Origin: Seriola aureovittata | Lineage: Eukaryota; Chordata; Actinopteri; Carangiformes; Carangidae | Length of the DNA stretch: 64,000 nucleotides | Direction of reading: 5' to 3' | NCBI RefSeq assembly: GCF_021018895.1 | Contig: NC_079366.1 | Location: forward strand, 29,825,771-29,889,770 | In this document: positions 34,911 to 63,589 of the stretch, one piece after another | Layout of the letters: each line of letters starts with the position of its first letter | How positions within the stretch are numbered: position 1 is the first letter of the stretch | The notes under the pieces: generated by a model | Databases searched by the model: none | Seen by the model: only the letters and a program-made list of their open reading frames with translations | What the model was told of the DNA's origin: nothing | Position numbers and translations under genes: made by a program

Positions 34911-37830
34911 GAATAATTAATTAAAAAAATTAAAAAATAAAATATTAACAATACTTGAGATTGAATAGCAGTAATAAAGCAAAAATAATTAATTAAAGAG
35001 AAAGGAAAAAGAATTACATGAAATTTACATCAAATGAGGTTAAACAAAACATTGTCTCCGGTCCGCTCCACACACGTGAATTTAGACCCTAAAGGGAAGT
35101 TTTTTAAGTCTGCTGGTAGATAATCAAGGAAAGGTTCAAAAAGATTCATTCAAAAACAGCTCATCATTTCCCCTTAAGACAGCCTGTAACCTTTCATATT
35201 AAAAATATCCCTGTACCACAGGGTAACTCTTGCCCGCCAGACAATCTGACCAATCACAGGAGGGAACGTTCTCACCTGGATTGTAATGATGCATTTTGAT
35301 TCACTTGAATTTTTCTCTGTTCGAAATCAAACTGAACCCACAAGTTTACAAAGTCATCGACTGAATCGGAGCGGAGCAGATGAACTGGAGGTGTGAAAAC
35401 ATGGTGGTGTGTGAAGGATTCATTTCCATCCAAGCATCACTGAGGAAGGAGAGGGGACTGAAGACCAAAGTCCTCCTGGTAGGCCGTCTGAGGGGGGCGC
35501 TGTCCGGGGGCAGCAGGGCTGAGGACAGTCAGCGCTCTCAGGGTCTGGATGTCAAAACTCCGCGGGTAGTTTTCATGCTGATGGTTCGGAGACTCATGGA
35601 GGGACTGAGATCTTCCACTTTGAAGATTATAGCTGCAACAGGTTGACAAAAAATCAGATGGTAATATTTTATTTTCAGGATTCTCCTTCATTTGGCCAAT
35701 AGATGACGTTGTACAACTCCTGGTCAGATCGCTGTCAAATTCCCCAGGTGGTCATGATACCTGGAGGATGAATTGTGATGATTTGGGGAACTTTCAACCT
35801 TTCCTCTCGCTCCACCCTCAGGAAAACCTGAACTCCTAACAAATAATTATATTTAAATAAATTATATTAATTCCCCGTACAGTTTAACAGCCTGGTGTGT
35901 TCAAATGTTCCTATACAAAACGAAAATGCAACGACTGGATTGTCTTTGAAAGTTTCAGAGCAGATTTATACTGAAGGTCCCTGAACAGCATCGGCCTCTG
36001 AGGACTGTCAGTGAGTCTTTAAATCTTGTTCTCGTGCTTTTAGAAGAGTCTGTTAAACAGAATAAGCTCTGTGTTTTTCACACACAGGTTTTGTTAGAAT
36101 CAGAAGTAGATGCTGTTGTGATTCTGACATTTAAACTTGTTGAGTTATGAGACCACACACACACCCTCAGACTGAATCTCTGCAGTTGTGTCTCTGTGGT
36201 GGTTTGTTTCTATATTTACTTGTTTGTTGTCTGTGTGCTGATTTTGCACTTTGTGTCACACTCGTTAAGTTTCTCTTCGTGGATGTTTTGTACCGATCTT
36301 CACTCATTTTGCGTTGATTTGTATTGGTAACCTCTGACCTCTGAGGCTGTACCCATTGCCAAGTGCAGTAATCCATTCATGCTTGTACTTCTATATTATC
36401 ACATGTATCTTCATTCATGTTGTTTCAGGTGAAAACACCCGCTTGTTCTCTTACCCACAGTCCTTTGAGTGGACAGTATGGACTCTACCCAGCTGTCCCG
36501 GGTATAACCCATGTACGTCTCTGCCCAGACGCGACTTCCTGGAGAGATGAGGAATAAAACATTCAAAATAAAAGCTCTTCATCAGTGTGGATATTCCCCA
36601 AATCAGTGGGATTTACTCTCTAACCACTTTGCAGTTTCAAATTCATAAAACAAAGTATAATCAACAAATATATTATGGTGTATGTATGAAGAATTTTACA
36701 CCTTTAGCTGCAGCAATAAAGTGATGAACACATGAATGTATCAATACACTTGTAACAGAGTATTTGTACATTGTGCAGCTGCTACTTGTACTTGAGTAAA
36801 AGCTCTTAGTGCTTCTTCCACCCTCTGCCTCCAGGTTTAATTCACTCACTCACTTTGGTGTTAATGTGGTCGGTGCATCAGCGTCTCTGGAGTCCCGAGA
36901 CTCTCTGAACTCATGCAGCCTCAGAGCGACACCAGATCCCGCCATCACTGACCGATCGGGTCCAACATCACCAAGACCAGATCCAGAGAGGATCGAGACT
37001 CAGGCTCCAGACTGAGGCCACAGCAGCTCAAGTCTGAGGGCGTCCTGTGGATGAACACAGATGTTGACACATCTGCAGAGACTCTTGTTTATATGAGAGG
37101 CAGAACCTCAACATATGCAGATATTGTGCTGTGTTGTCCCCACTCTTTGGTATTTTGTTGTGTAATGAGCATCGTGGCCTCTAGAGGCTGCTGGTGAGAT
37201 TTCTAGATGTACAGAAAATATTTAATTAAAATGTAATAATTCGTAAAAACCCCAAGTCAAAACAAGTTTCAAAGTGAGAGTCAGGATCCAGCAGAGTCAT
37301 CACAAACAGCCTGTCTCCTCTCAGAGCTGCAGCTACAGCAAGATTAGCTCTGCTGCTAAAGAGGAAGTTTAAAAATGGTCAAAAGTTTAATCAGGTCCGA
37401 ACTGACTGTTGTAATTAAACAGTGGAGGAAACACTGATTTAAAACCATGACACACAACATTTATTCTTTAATGTAGTTACTGTAAAACCGACATAAAACC
37501 ACTTTTTATTAACAGTTTTACTTATAGAAATAATAAATTCACCATCTCTTAAACATTTTTCATGCATCCTGCAGAGTTACCTGTAGACTTACCTGCAGGT
37601 GAGTCACCTGGAGTCAGTCTGAGGCTGACACCTGATCACTGCAGTTCTTCTTTTCTTTGTTTTTTCTTTATGTGGAGTTTACTGGATTCTTTTTATTCAC
37701 CTGCAGTAATCTGCTGTGTCACTCTCTTCTTCTCGTCTCCTCTCTCCTGCAGATATTTGTCTCTGCTGGTCCAGAGCCCAGAAACCCAACACTGGACACC
37801 GTGACAACAGAGCAAACTGACACTGGTAAC
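34910..37830. other. No gene recognised
   Basis: Frames at 35380-35646 and 36809-37015 have no motifs I know. A degenerate TTTGTTGTCTGTGTGCTG-type repeat lies at 36180-36340. Confidence 0.45.
36735..36832. repeat. Dispersed fish repeat, TACTTTTACTT family, copy 3
   Basis: CTTGTAACAGAGTATTTGTA, then TACTTGTACTTGAGTAAAAG and GCTTCTTCCACCC at the end. Confidence 0.55.
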
Positions 37831-37833
37831 TGG

Positions 37834-37834
<1 letters not shown>

Positions 37835-37902
<68 letters not shown>
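37835..37902. repeat. (CT)n microsatellite
   Basis: About 34 CT units. Confidence 0.97.
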
Positions 37903-37904
<2 letters not shown>

Positions 37905-37905
<1 letters not shown>

Positions 37906-38060
37906 CAATCCAAATAGCTTTATTGACACGACCAAGCTCAGGTACGGTGTAGACAACAAGACATTCAGATCATTTGTTACAGAAAAACAAAAACAAAAAA
38001 TCAAACTTAATCATAATCAAAACACAATTTATTCAGATTAATAATAATAATAATAAAATC
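37905..38060 (+). repeat. Dispersed teleost repeat (CAAATAGCTTTATTGACACG type)
   Basis: TTCAATCCAAATAGCTTTAT then TGACACGACC resembles a frequent fish repeat start. An (AAT)n run lies at 38039-38056. Confidence 0.45.
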
Positions 38061-38779
38061 CCAAGAGGGAAACTTGAATTGCAGTCTGAGGTTCAGATAA
38101 GAAACAGGTAAAAAACAATACAATAAAACACACAACCATTTAAATGCTGTAAATGAGCAGCTGGTAAAACAATACTCAAAGAAAACACTCAAATAAAATA
38201 TCAGAATTTAATGTGCGGATTAGAAAGGAACGTCCTGAGCACATTCATGCTCCTCAGAGGATGAACCTCGTGACCTTTCATCTGTAACGACAACATCAAG
38301 ACAAACTCCACGTTTTTAGTATCACTACTGAAAAAGCTACAAGAATAATAAAAGTTGTTAGTATGTTTTTTAATGCAACTAACCACAACTAGCATCAATT
38401 TTCATTATAACCAATAAATAAAATGTCAAAAATGATTAAGGTGTCGTATTAAACTTTGTCTCTCCAACAGACAAAAAACACAGTATTTAAATTAAAGATG
38501 TCAAACTGTTCAACGTGTGAAGAATGTAACGAATAAACAAAACTGAAATTGATATTTTCTGTCAACAAACAGTTAATAAATCGATTAATACAATTTTGTT
38601 TCTCATTATTAATGCTTTATTTATTTTGCCTCTTGCTTTGTTTTTGTTATATTTTGTCATTTTTGTCCTTTGTTGACAGGAAACCGACACCCACACAAAT
38701 AGTCTCAACTCATAGCTGACCCTGGCAGACCTCTTACGTGGGACTGAATTGTTATTTCACAGATTGTAATTGATTAATG

Positions 38780-38782
<3 letters not shown>

Positions 38783-38832
<50 letters not shown>
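38783..38832. repeat. (AGC)n / CAG trinucleotide repeat
   Basis: About 16 uninterrupted units. Open in all three frames, but no exon context supports a polyglutamine or polyserine protein. Confidence 0.97.
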
Positions 38833-38833
<1 letters not shown>

Positions 38834-39120
38834 CCCGTCTATGTAGGCCTGCATCCAGACTGGGACCAGGATCCTCAAACAAAGCATCCATTCACAGGAA
38901 GGGTGGGGGTGGGGGGGTTAGGGGGTCTATACAGTTTGGTAAGCCTAAATAAATTAATAACAGAGTAAAGTCTGAAAAAAAATAATTGTCAGTGTGTGAA
39001 ATATCCTCAGTGTTTTGGTGGAAGACTGAGACAGGCCGATAAAAGGAAGAGCAGATATCTGCTGGGGATCAGAGGGAAGTGAATTATAACTGAACTGAAT
39101 CTGGACACATAAATCCAGCA

Positions 39121-39187
39121 CAGAGAGAGAGAGAGAGAGAGAGAGGGGGAGAGGGAGGGGGAGAGAGAGAGAGAGAGAGAGAGAGAC
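39121..39187. repeat. (GA)n microsatellite, interrupted
   Basis: GA dinucleotides broken by GGGGGAGAGGGAGGGGG. Confidence 0.95.
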
Positions 39188-39424
39188 AACAAAAGCCCTG
39201 GATGCCATGAGGAGAGAGATGCTGCATTCAGGTGCTCCCCGTAAACTCCTACTTCCGAATTCAGAGGGACGTACAGACCCAGACACACAGTAAATCTTGA
39301 CACGTCCCTCAAGACATTAGTCGATTAAGTGATTAGATGATCAAACAGAAAACTAATCTGTAATTATTTTAATTTTTGATCATTTGGATTAATTTTCAAG
39401 CAAAAAATCTAAACACTGTCTGGC

Positions 39425-39600
39425 TGCAAGTACTTTACTTGAGTATTTCTATTTATTTATTTACTTCTAAATATTGTACTTTTCACTCCACTACATTTAT
39501 CTGGCAGATATAGTTACTAGTTACTTTTCAGATTAAAACTTCATACATAATCATTGTATAAAGTATAATGTACGCTTAAAGACTAAAGGTATTTTCACCA
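39425..39600 (+). repeat. Dispersed fish repeat, TACTTTTACTT family, copy 4
   Basis: AAGTACTTTACTTGAGTATT, ACTTTTCACTCCACTACATT and TAGTTACTAGTTACTTTTCA in order; the least degraded copy in the window. Confidence 0.65.
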
Positions 39601-39949
39601 CAGACTGATTTCCTCTTCAAACTTCAGATTTTCATTCAAATAACTGTTTCAATACAAATTTGTGAACTTTTTTTCCCTTTCCGCTCACATTAATCATTTC
39701 ATGACTCCTCAGATTAATCTGGTGACTTTAGGGTTGGGTGTTCCTAATAAACTGACAACTGAGTGTATGTCACAATGATGATACTATCCTGTTAATCTCA
39801 GAATTTAAAAAAATGTCTGGTTTAAATTATTTAAGGCTGGAGGGTTGTGTGGGGGTGCACTCAGATTTCAGTGCCTTCGTTGAATGGCTTAGTTAATTCA
39901 GAGACGTGGACAAAGTGACCCCTGAATGTGTTCCCATTTCCCGGCTGGT

Positions 39950-40339
39950 TTGGGTCACCGGTTGCGTGAACGCGCAGATTTCCGACAGCCCCTGAACGAG
40001 GCAAGGAGTCCTCCCAGTCGGATCCGGCTGAACGTGACGCGCCGACTCGGAGCCGAGCGAGGTTTCCTTGCGGAGCTGCGGAGGGAGCAGGAGCCGAGCG
40101 GGTCCGTCTGTCTGTCCGTGTGTGTGTCTGTCTGCCGCCGCAGTCTCTCGTCTGTCTGAGACACAAAAAAAAAAACCCTCCTCTTTTCGGCTTCCACGGT
40201 CTTCGGCGGCTATGGATCCATCGCTGTCCTCCTCCTGTTTTCGCCGCTGAGGGACGTTACTCCGTCGGATGCTCCAGTGCCCATAGAAGAGGAGGGGGAG
40301 GAGGAGGAGGGGGCATCCCTGTCATTCTTCGACTGCCAG
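39950..40339 (+). promoter_or_regulatory. akt3: akt3 CpG-rich promoter and non-coding first exon (inferred)
   Basis: Base composition changes sharply at about 39.95 kb to CpG- and GC-rich sequence that persists to about 41.2 kb, unlike the AT-rich DNA on both sides. A good splice donor (CCAG|GTGAAA) ends a possible untranslated exon at 40339. The next strong acceptor in the right place is at 46027, just before the exon with the AKT3 start codon. No TATA box is evident, as expected for a housekeeping-type CpG promoter. The transcription start is not determined; the exon probably begins between about 40.0 and 40.2 kb. Short ORFs here are GC-rich shadows. Confidence 0.6.
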
Positions 40340-42479
40340 GTGAAATAATTTTAATAATGTGGTTTATCGGTGTTCGGGTGGACGTGGGGATTGTTTGTGG
40401 GAAGAGGGAGAGGAGGAGGGAGGGACGTAGCGGGATTGGGGTCGTCGTTTTTTTTTTTAAGGGGGGGGGGAGGAGGAAGAGGAGGAGGGGGGCACGGTGA
40501 GCGGGTTCGTCTCCGGGTGGGAGCGGAGGTTAGCACGCTAGCTAGCTGCCGTTAGCGGGCTGCTGCTGCTTCGTCATCCGCCTGTCTGGGAGGGATGCGG
40601 CGCCGGGATGCTGCTGCTGCTGCTGCTGCAGAAGGGAGGGGAGGGCTGGTAACGGTAACGGTACCGTCCGTCTGGCCTCGGCCCATCTCCGTGATGAACG
40701 ACACCCCAACCTTCCCCGTTTTCCCACCACCACCACCACCCCTCCTCCTCCTCCTCCCCATCTCCCTCCCTCCATCCCCCCCCCCCCTCCTCCTCTTCAA
40801 TCCCTTCAAAAACACAGCGTCGCGTCTCTGTCCGAGTTGAATAAATAAAACGAGATGAAAATAACCTCCCGTCAAACGGCCCCACCGCCAGCCTGCTATG
40901 CTAACCAGCCTCCCAGCCGGCTAACATTAGCTGTAGCATCACCCCCTCCCCTCCCCAACACACACGCACACACACACACACATACACACACCCCTCCTCA
41001 CCCCCCACCCTCTTCCCCGCTAGCATCCCTGGCTCCTCCAGCCGAGCCATCACAGGCCGGCCTGGCTTACACAACCGTCTCCCCCTGACCCCGCCGCCTC
41101 ACACCGGCTCTTCCATCGCCACTTACGGTGACTAATCGGTACAAGAGTCACTGCCAGACATTTTATTCGCCATTAAAACATAATGGAGCGCGCCGAGCGG
41201 ATGTTGTTATGTAACAGATAATGACACCACACGCCCTTGAAACAAAAGCTGTTGTTTCAGTATTTGTTTGTTTGTGTGCGGTGCAGGACCCAATCATGGC
41301 CAATAAATCAGAGACGTGGGGGAGGCGAGGGGGGAGGGCGGGTAGACAGACAGACAGTCAAGGGAGGGGAGGGGTGGTGTTTGTGGTACCGAGGGCCGCA
41401 GCTCTGAACCCGGCTTCTGAAACACACAGCGGCTGCTCCTGTCAGCCATTGTTTTTGTTGTCATTGGAGGGCTCACACTTGTTTTCCAGCCTCGGCTCTT
41501 TCCATTGATGGTGACTGTGAGAGCTGTGAGCCACATTCAGTCCTGTGCAGCATCTTATATTCTCTCTCTTAGAGCTCAGACTGATAAACTGACAAATTAT
41601 TATTCATTTTTACCCATAATGCATTAAAATATAAAGGAAAGATCAGCCATGAGGAGATGCTAACATGCTACTAGGAAAAAAAAACAGCCTCAATGAGACT
41701 TTTCTTTAAAAAATATATCATGTTTTATTGTTTAATTACTTATAAAATACTAATAGGAGGGGGGGTACACATGCTATCACGTGATCTAGGCAGTTCTGTG
41801 ATGTGTGATTTGTTATAAGACAATGGTGTATGACTCACCGTGTTACTGGTAAGACTGAGCAGGGAAACATTTACCTGGAAAGTCTTATAAAGACCAGATA
41901 TTTGTGCAGCTCCCTTCAGACACAGATGCAGAGTGATTTACAAAAGGGACAGAAGCGCGTCAGAAAAATATAATAAGTGTTGTCACTGCATTTTTTTTTT
42001 GTTTGTTTTATATCTCGGCTGGGCAGCAGTATTATATTGTTCTTCGTCTGTTATCGGAATCACGTCGGGATGATAATGATCTTAACGTGACGCTTCACGG
42101 ATCTGTTGTCCAAGTGACTGGCTGTTTGTAAAACCTGACACGATTACTGACGCATATGAAGAGTTTAGTCTCATGTAAGGCACGATACAACTGTTGTGAT
42201 GACATTTAGCATATATTTGCCATATATAAATACCTATGAATATTGAAAATATCTTTATTAATGCGTGATAATGGGAAGTTTTAAAGACCGTGTAGAGGTG
42301 TCGAGAAAAGACTAGATCTGCAGAGACAAAACAGTTCAAGTTTAGATCCTTTTCATTGGTGCGGATGTTTCTAACCCTTAAACCTGGTTCACACTCCAAC
42401 TATCTCATGTTTTATTTTATCAACCTTAGTTTCTCTGGTCGTATAAATTCCTGTCTTTTTAATGAAAGTCACTTTTTTC

Positions 42480-42880
42480 AGTCTGTAGCAAAAGAAGAAA
42501 CACAACGGCACCTCACACCCGGCGTAGTATCTTTGCACTGGTTGCAGGTCAGTTTTAAGATTCGTTTTAAAATTTGACTTGTCACTTTTAAAGCCAGGAT
42601 AAGACGCTAGCTACAGCTCAGACCTTTTAACCCTTGAGGTCCACAAGTGCAGCTCTAAAGTCTTCTGGAGTGAAAACCAAGGAGACTAGACTGTGGATCA
42701 GCCTCCACAAAGACTTCAGGTCTGATGAGTCTGTCTCTTCTATAAAAACACATTTTACCGCTCAGGCCTTCACTGTCCTCACTGTTTTCATCTGCTTATG
42801 GGAAATAATTTCCTCTCTGTTTGTATTCTCTGTAAACCCTGTTTTAGAAATGTGCTCTATAAGTAAAGTTTATTATGGTT
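42480..42880 (+). mobile_element. Degenerate LINE 3' fragment
   Basis: The frame near 42500 reads H-L-T-P-G-V-V-S-L-H-W-L-Q-V with K-I-R-F-K-I, matching the conserved I-T-P-V-L-x-x-L-H-W-L-P-V-x-x-R-I-x-F-K-I region downstream of the reverse transcriptase in fish Rex-type LINEs. The end (AATGTGCTCTATAAGTAAAG) is a LINE-like 3' tail. Stops break the frame. Confidence 0.65.
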
Positions 42881-43196
42881 TTTTTCTGTAGTGACGGAAA
42901 CATAAACGTCTCCCTCTGTACAATATAAGACTTTTGGGTTTGGCAGCAGGAAGCGAACAGTGGCGCACAGATCACTATTTGTATAAGAAATTACAAAATT
43001 CTTCAGTAAATATATATATATATAGGAAAACTTAAATGTGAATGTTGAGTGTATTAAAAGAGTTTTTGCAGTGCGTTATGGGTTGAGTTGTTGAGTCATT
43101 GTTTTTGTTGATCACCGTGAGGCAGCGAAACATTTCGTAGCTGGTTGCTTCGGTTTTCTCGAGCATCTTAAAGTGAGATTCACCTCTGTTGCGTTG

Positions 43197-43235
43197 TGTG
43201 TGCGTGTGTGTGTGTGCGTGTGCGTGTGTGTGCGA
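43197..43235. repeat. (GT)n/(GC) microsatellite
   Basis: About 19 dinucleotides with GCGT interruptions. Confidence 0.9.
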
Positions 43236-44529
43236 AGGCTCTAACACTGTAAACAGGAAATCAACAACACGTTGTTCAGTCTTCAGCTTTTTAAGGATGA
43301 ATTTGAAAACAATCATCTAAGGGTTGATTTTGGAGACGGTGTCCTGGGCCTCCGTTAAAACACAGATTGATTTCATACGTCACATTAGTCTCTGAGAATC
43401 TGAGGAACCAATAGGTGCAGACCTGGAGTCAGATTCAGGAGTCACTGATTGATCTGTCATAACTGAGCTGGGACCTTGGTGTGGTTTTAGGAGAGACAAA
43501 CAGAGGTGCGTTCAGAGTTCACACGTTGTCGCTGTCTGTCTGCTGTTCACCTGTCTGTCTGCTGTTCACCTGTCTGTCTGTGCTGGGTGGTCAGTCGACA
43601 GCTCGTCCATCCATCTCTACTTGTTTACACTGAACCCAACAAGCCGGTGTAACGCCGTCCCCCGTGTGTGGTTCTAGACAGCATCCCGCCGTGCCCTCCC
43701 TTTTACACAGACATCGATCCGTCTCTGTGTCTACCTCCGCTGCTGGATTAATACCGGAACAACAATGCCCCCCCCCCTCCTCCCCCGATTCTATGTGCGT
43801 ACCTTTTATACAGAACAGTGAGGAGGAATAAAGGTGCAACATTCCCGCCTTGATCAGGTCGTGTCAAACAGGAAGTTTTAGAGCGAAAGGAATAAAAGAG
43901 GGAAGCAGGAGGAGTGATGACAGGGGACCAGGAAACAAGGGAAGTGGGGACAAGAGATGAGGGAGGAAGCAGAAGAGGGTAAAGGGGAGTCAGGTGTAGG
44001 GAAACAACCCCCCCCCCCCCCCCCCCCCCGTGTATTTTTTAATGGGAGCCGTGTCTAACTCAGATTATTGATCAGGCGCCTGTTTCACCAAAACATTTGC
44101 ATTTCTGAGTCGTAGATCGCAGATGTTGGCAACATCGTATTTCACAAATGATTGTCGCTTCTAAAGATGAAGATAAATCTACAAATCTTTAATTATTGAT
44201 TAATCTGTCGATTATTTTCTAGATTTATCAACTTGTTGTTTGTCTGTTAATGGTCAGAAACAGTCCGAAACCCAGTCTGTTGAATAAAGAAACCAGGAAG
44301 TAGACACATCTGAGAGGCGGGAACCAGAGAAAAATTAACACAAGATTATCAAAACAGTTGCTGATTTATTTTCTGTCGATCTACTAATCGATTTATTGAT
44401 TACACTTTGCAGCTGTCGTAGCGAGTACGGCTTCTGTCGCAGCCTCCATGTTGGAAATGTAAAGAAACAGGTTCCCGGCTCCATGTAGCTCCTCGGAAAA
44501 TAACTGAAACGGTTAATCGATTAAAACAA

Positions 44530-45900
44530 AGTCGGAGGAGGAGAAGTGAAGGGAGGAGTCATGGAGGAGGGACAGGGAAGGAAAGGGAGGAGGCAAGGGA
44601 AGTGGGGAAGGAGAGAAGGAGGGAAAAGGATGGAGAGTAGTGGCTGTTGAAGGAGGGAGGGGAAAGAGGAAGGAAGGAGGAGAAAGAGGGAGGTACAAGA
44701 ATTATGTGAGGATGAAGGAGCCAGTCAAGAAAAGTGAGAATGAAGGTAGGAAAGGAGGAGAAGAGGAGATAGGAAAGGAAGAGGCAGGAAGGTACCAGAG
44801 TTTTGTAAGGAAGGAGGAAGCAAGGGAAAGAGAAAAGGAAAGATAATGAGGAAGGGTGATAACAAAGGAAGGAAGAATGATGAAGAGGTTATGACGGTGG
44901 AAGGAAGGAGGAGGGAGAGGAGGCAAAGGAGGTAGGGAAGGAGAGTAGGTACTTGTGAAGGAAGGAAGGAAGAAGGTACCAGACTTTTGTGAGGAGGGAG
45001 GAAACAAGGAAGGAGAAAGAGACCTAGTCAAGGGAGATGAGAAGGAAGGAGAGGAGGCGAAGAGTTTAGGGAGAAGTCATTAAGTAGTGATGGACTATTG
45101 GAGGAAAGAAGGAAAGGGAGGAGGTGAGATGGAGGAAGGGAACAAAAGAAGGAGACAAGGAGATGAATGATGTGAGAACAGATGGGGGAATTGGAGAAGG
45201 AGGGATGAAGGTATGGGAAGGAGGGAGGAGAGGAGGTGAAATCCTTGTGGAGAGAAGTAGTTAGGGAAAGAAAAAGGATTTAGTGAAGAAAGGAAAGATA
45301 GGAGGAGATGGTGAATGTGCGAGGAAACAAGGAAGGAGAGAAGGAGGTAAGGGAAGGAGAGTAGGTGAGAAAGAGAGGAAGGTACCAGACTTCTGCGAGG
45401 AAGGAGGAAACAAGGGGAGGAGAAAAAGACCTGGTCAAGGAGGACGAGAAAGAAGGAAGGGAGGAAGGAGAGGAGGCAAAAAGTTTGGGGAGAAGTCATT
45501 AAGTAGTGATGGACTAATGGGGAAAGAAGGAAAGGGAGGAGGTGAGATGGAGGAAGGGAACAAAAGAAGGAGATGAGGAGATGAATGATGAGGTGAAGAA
45601 GAGAGGAAGGAGGGAGAAGAGGAGGTGAAACCCTTGTGGAGAAAAGTAGTTTGGGAAAGGAAAGGAAGGAAAGGGTTTAGTGAAGAGAGGAAGGAGAGGA
45701 GGAGACGAGGAAAACGGGGGAGGAAAGATGGAGGTAATGGAAGGAGAATAAGGCCAAGTGAGGGAGGAAAGTAAAGAAGGAAGGAGGGAAAGTAGTTGGG
45801 GAAAGACTGATAGAGAGGAAGAGAAGACGCTGGTTGAGAAGGAAAGGAAGGAGAGAAGGAGGTAAGGGAAGGATAGAAGGAGGTAAGGAGGGAGGAAGTG
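44530..45900 (+). repeat. 1.4-kb polypurine tract with ~400-bp higher-order repeats
   Basis: The plus strand is overwhelmingly G and A (GGAAGGAGG-type). Long blocks recur: GAGAAGTCATTAAGTAGTGA at 45071 and 45490 (419 bp apart); AGGTACCAGA near 44788, 44977 and 45380; TGAAATCCTTGTGGAGAGAA near 45237 with a variant near 45625. ORFs on both strands (K/E/G-rich or S/L/P-rich) are composition artefacts. Confidence 0.9.
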
Positions 45901-46027
45901 TGTTAAGGCTCTGAACAATGAGTGGTGGCCTGCTGTGTTTGCTGTGCGAGGGAAACTATCCACTGACCTGATCCGTGTTTTTCTTTTTTCTCCCTTCTCT
46001 CCTTTCTCTGCCTCCGTTTCCTTCCAG

Positions 46028-46520
46028 GCTGAGTCACCACCGCAGCGCCTGAACACAGCAGAAGAAGAAGAAGAAGAAGAAGTCTGAGACAACGAGGGAG
46101 CGAGGAAAACTGTGAGGCAAGAGAGTGAGAAGGAAGGAAGGAAGGAAGGAAGGAAGGAGGGAGAGAAAGAGAAAGAAGGGAGTAAAACACTAAAAAGAGG
46201 TGAGAAAGACAGAAGACAGCCAGAGGAAGTGAGGTCGGGTCGGCGGGTGAGAGGAGGAAAGAGAAAGTGATCGAGGCAAAGAGAGAGAGAGCGAGAGAGA
46301 GAGACACTGTAGATTCATACAACCCAGCAGGGAGCACACGGACGGATCTGAGGTCAGGTGAGAGCGGGCGCAGGATAGGTCGGAGGTCAAGCGGTCAGAC
46401 GGACAGCTGACTGAGCTTCACCCGAGCCCTCCGTCCCGCTGCCCCTCCCAACAACAGCTGTCCCCTTCACGGTCACCACACTGGGAGAACTGGGAGGACT
46501 GGTGACGAGGAGAAGCCACC
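46028..46520 (+). other. akt3: akt3 5' untranslated part of the first coding exon
   Basis: A pyrimidine-rich acceptor (TTCCTTCCAG) at 46018-46027 is followed by 493 nt without a splice donor that fits better, leading to the start codon at 46521. The stretch includes a (GAA)n run at 46061-46082, a (GGAA)n run near 46132-46160 and a GA-rich tract near 46280-46305. The untranslated leader is therefore very purine-rich. The exact 5' exon boundary is inferred, not proven. Confidence 0.55.
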
Positions 46521-62304
<15,784 letters not shown>

Positions 62305-63307
62305 GCGCTCCGGCCCGGCAGCCAGTATCGTCCCCATTCGTGGCCATTTTGAGGAAAACACGTAGCCATTTTAGGAAAAAGAATACCAGTCTCCCCTCTT
62401 TTTCTCCTTCTCTGCCTCCTCGCAGACGGGGGAAAAGTCTTTTTAGGGACTTTAAAAGAGGTTTTTGCACAGTGGGATAGACTCCAGCCGGTCTCCCCAC
62501 ACTAAAAAAAAAAAAATAAGTCTCCTACATTTTCAGCGCTATTTACTGCAGAAGGCAATGTTTTTGTTATTTATTTTTTTCTCTCCGTCAGTATTCAGTT
62601 GTCGACCCAGGTTGCGTTCATCTGTTTTCGTTTGTTTGTCGTTTCTGCCCTTTTCTTCTTCTTCTTCTTCTTCTTCTTCTTATTCTTTTGACTTTTTGCA
62701 CTTGGTTTGGAAGAGCCGTTTTAGGGAACAAAAAACCAAAAATGTTGCCTTACGTGTGCAGATGTTTCGTATCATACCGACAGGGTGTTTTTCTTTGGGA
62801 GAGGGCGGGTGGGTTTCGGGTTGTGAGGGGTCATTCTTAGTTGAGAATAAGTGCATGGCTCGTGGTTCACTCAAAAAAAAAAAAAAAACTACAAAAACAA
62901 ACAAAAACAAAACAAAAAAAAAAGATTTTCTTTCGCATACATTTGCCATGGCAGCGCACATTCCCCAATCCCATGGCAATGACATCACTGTCGACAGGTT
63001 CAAACACAAGAGAAGAAAAAAACAAAGACAGAAACGAGAATGGACGAGTCTGTATCATTCCTCTCATCGTTGCAGTGTTACTACTTCGCTCTCATATTTT
63101 TTTTTTAACCCATTTTCTGTTTTGTTTTTTTTTTCTTGCGCTTTACTTTTAAGTTCTACTTTTATTTTGAAACAGGAAACACTAAACTGCCAGAAACTGC
63201 ACAGTTCACTCAGGCGCCACAGAGCACAACCGCGTTCAAACTCAGCTAACCGCTCCAGCTTTCCACAGCCGGCAGGGGAACGAGGCCTTTCTCTGCTTTC
63301 TCACCGC

Positions 63308-63393
63308 TTCTCCTCCTCCTCCTGCTCCTCCTCCTCCTCCTCATCTTCCTCTCCCTCCTCCTGCTCCTCCTCCTCCTCGTCCTCCTCCTCACC
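63308..63393. repeat. (CCT)n-rich imperfect microsatellite
   Basis: About 85 bp of CTC/TCC triplets with TGC and TCT breaks, in the akt3 3'UTR. Confidence 0.9.
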
Positions 63394-63536
63394 TCCGCTC
63401 TTCTGTTTCCTCATCGTAGCTGTAGGACTAGTGGAATGGATGTTTACACAGGGAAACGTGGCTTAATGTATGTATGTAATGTATGTATGTACTGTATGTA
63501 TGTGGGACACGGGGGTCAACCTTATGCTGTCATAGC

Positions 63537-63544
63537 ACACACAC

Positions 63545-63588
<44 letters not shown>
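63537..63588. repeat. (CA)n microsatellite
   Basis: About 25 CA units, in the akt3 3'UTR. Confidence 0.97.

Positions 63589-63589
<1 letters not shown>

Larger units (their letters stand above)
40340..46027 (+). other. akt3: akt3 intron 1 (inferred)
   Basis: CpG-rich to about 41.2 kb, then AT-rich with an L2/Rex-like fragment, microsatellites, a C-run at 44008-44029 and a polypurine array. No coding exon seen. Confidence 0.5.

Noticed and set aside
38770..38968. Polyglutamine or polyserine small protein
   Set aside because: The (AGC)n tract is open in all frames and no exon boundaries or homologous flanks are visible.
40120..40885. Multiple R/G/P-rich frames near the CpG island
   Set aside because: GC-rich promoter and leader sequence lacks stops; frames overlap on both strands with no motif.
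44640..46337. Several 100-190-codon frames rich in K/E/G or S/L/P
   Set aside because: Artefacts of the polypurine tract and GA-rich 5'UTR; a purine-only strand rarely contains stops other than TGA/TAA/TAG in particular phases.
62465..63466. 333-codon open frame, the longest in the window
   Set aside because: Lies in the akt3 3'UTR, consists of low-complexity F/S/K runs from T-, A- and TCC-tracts, and has no domain.
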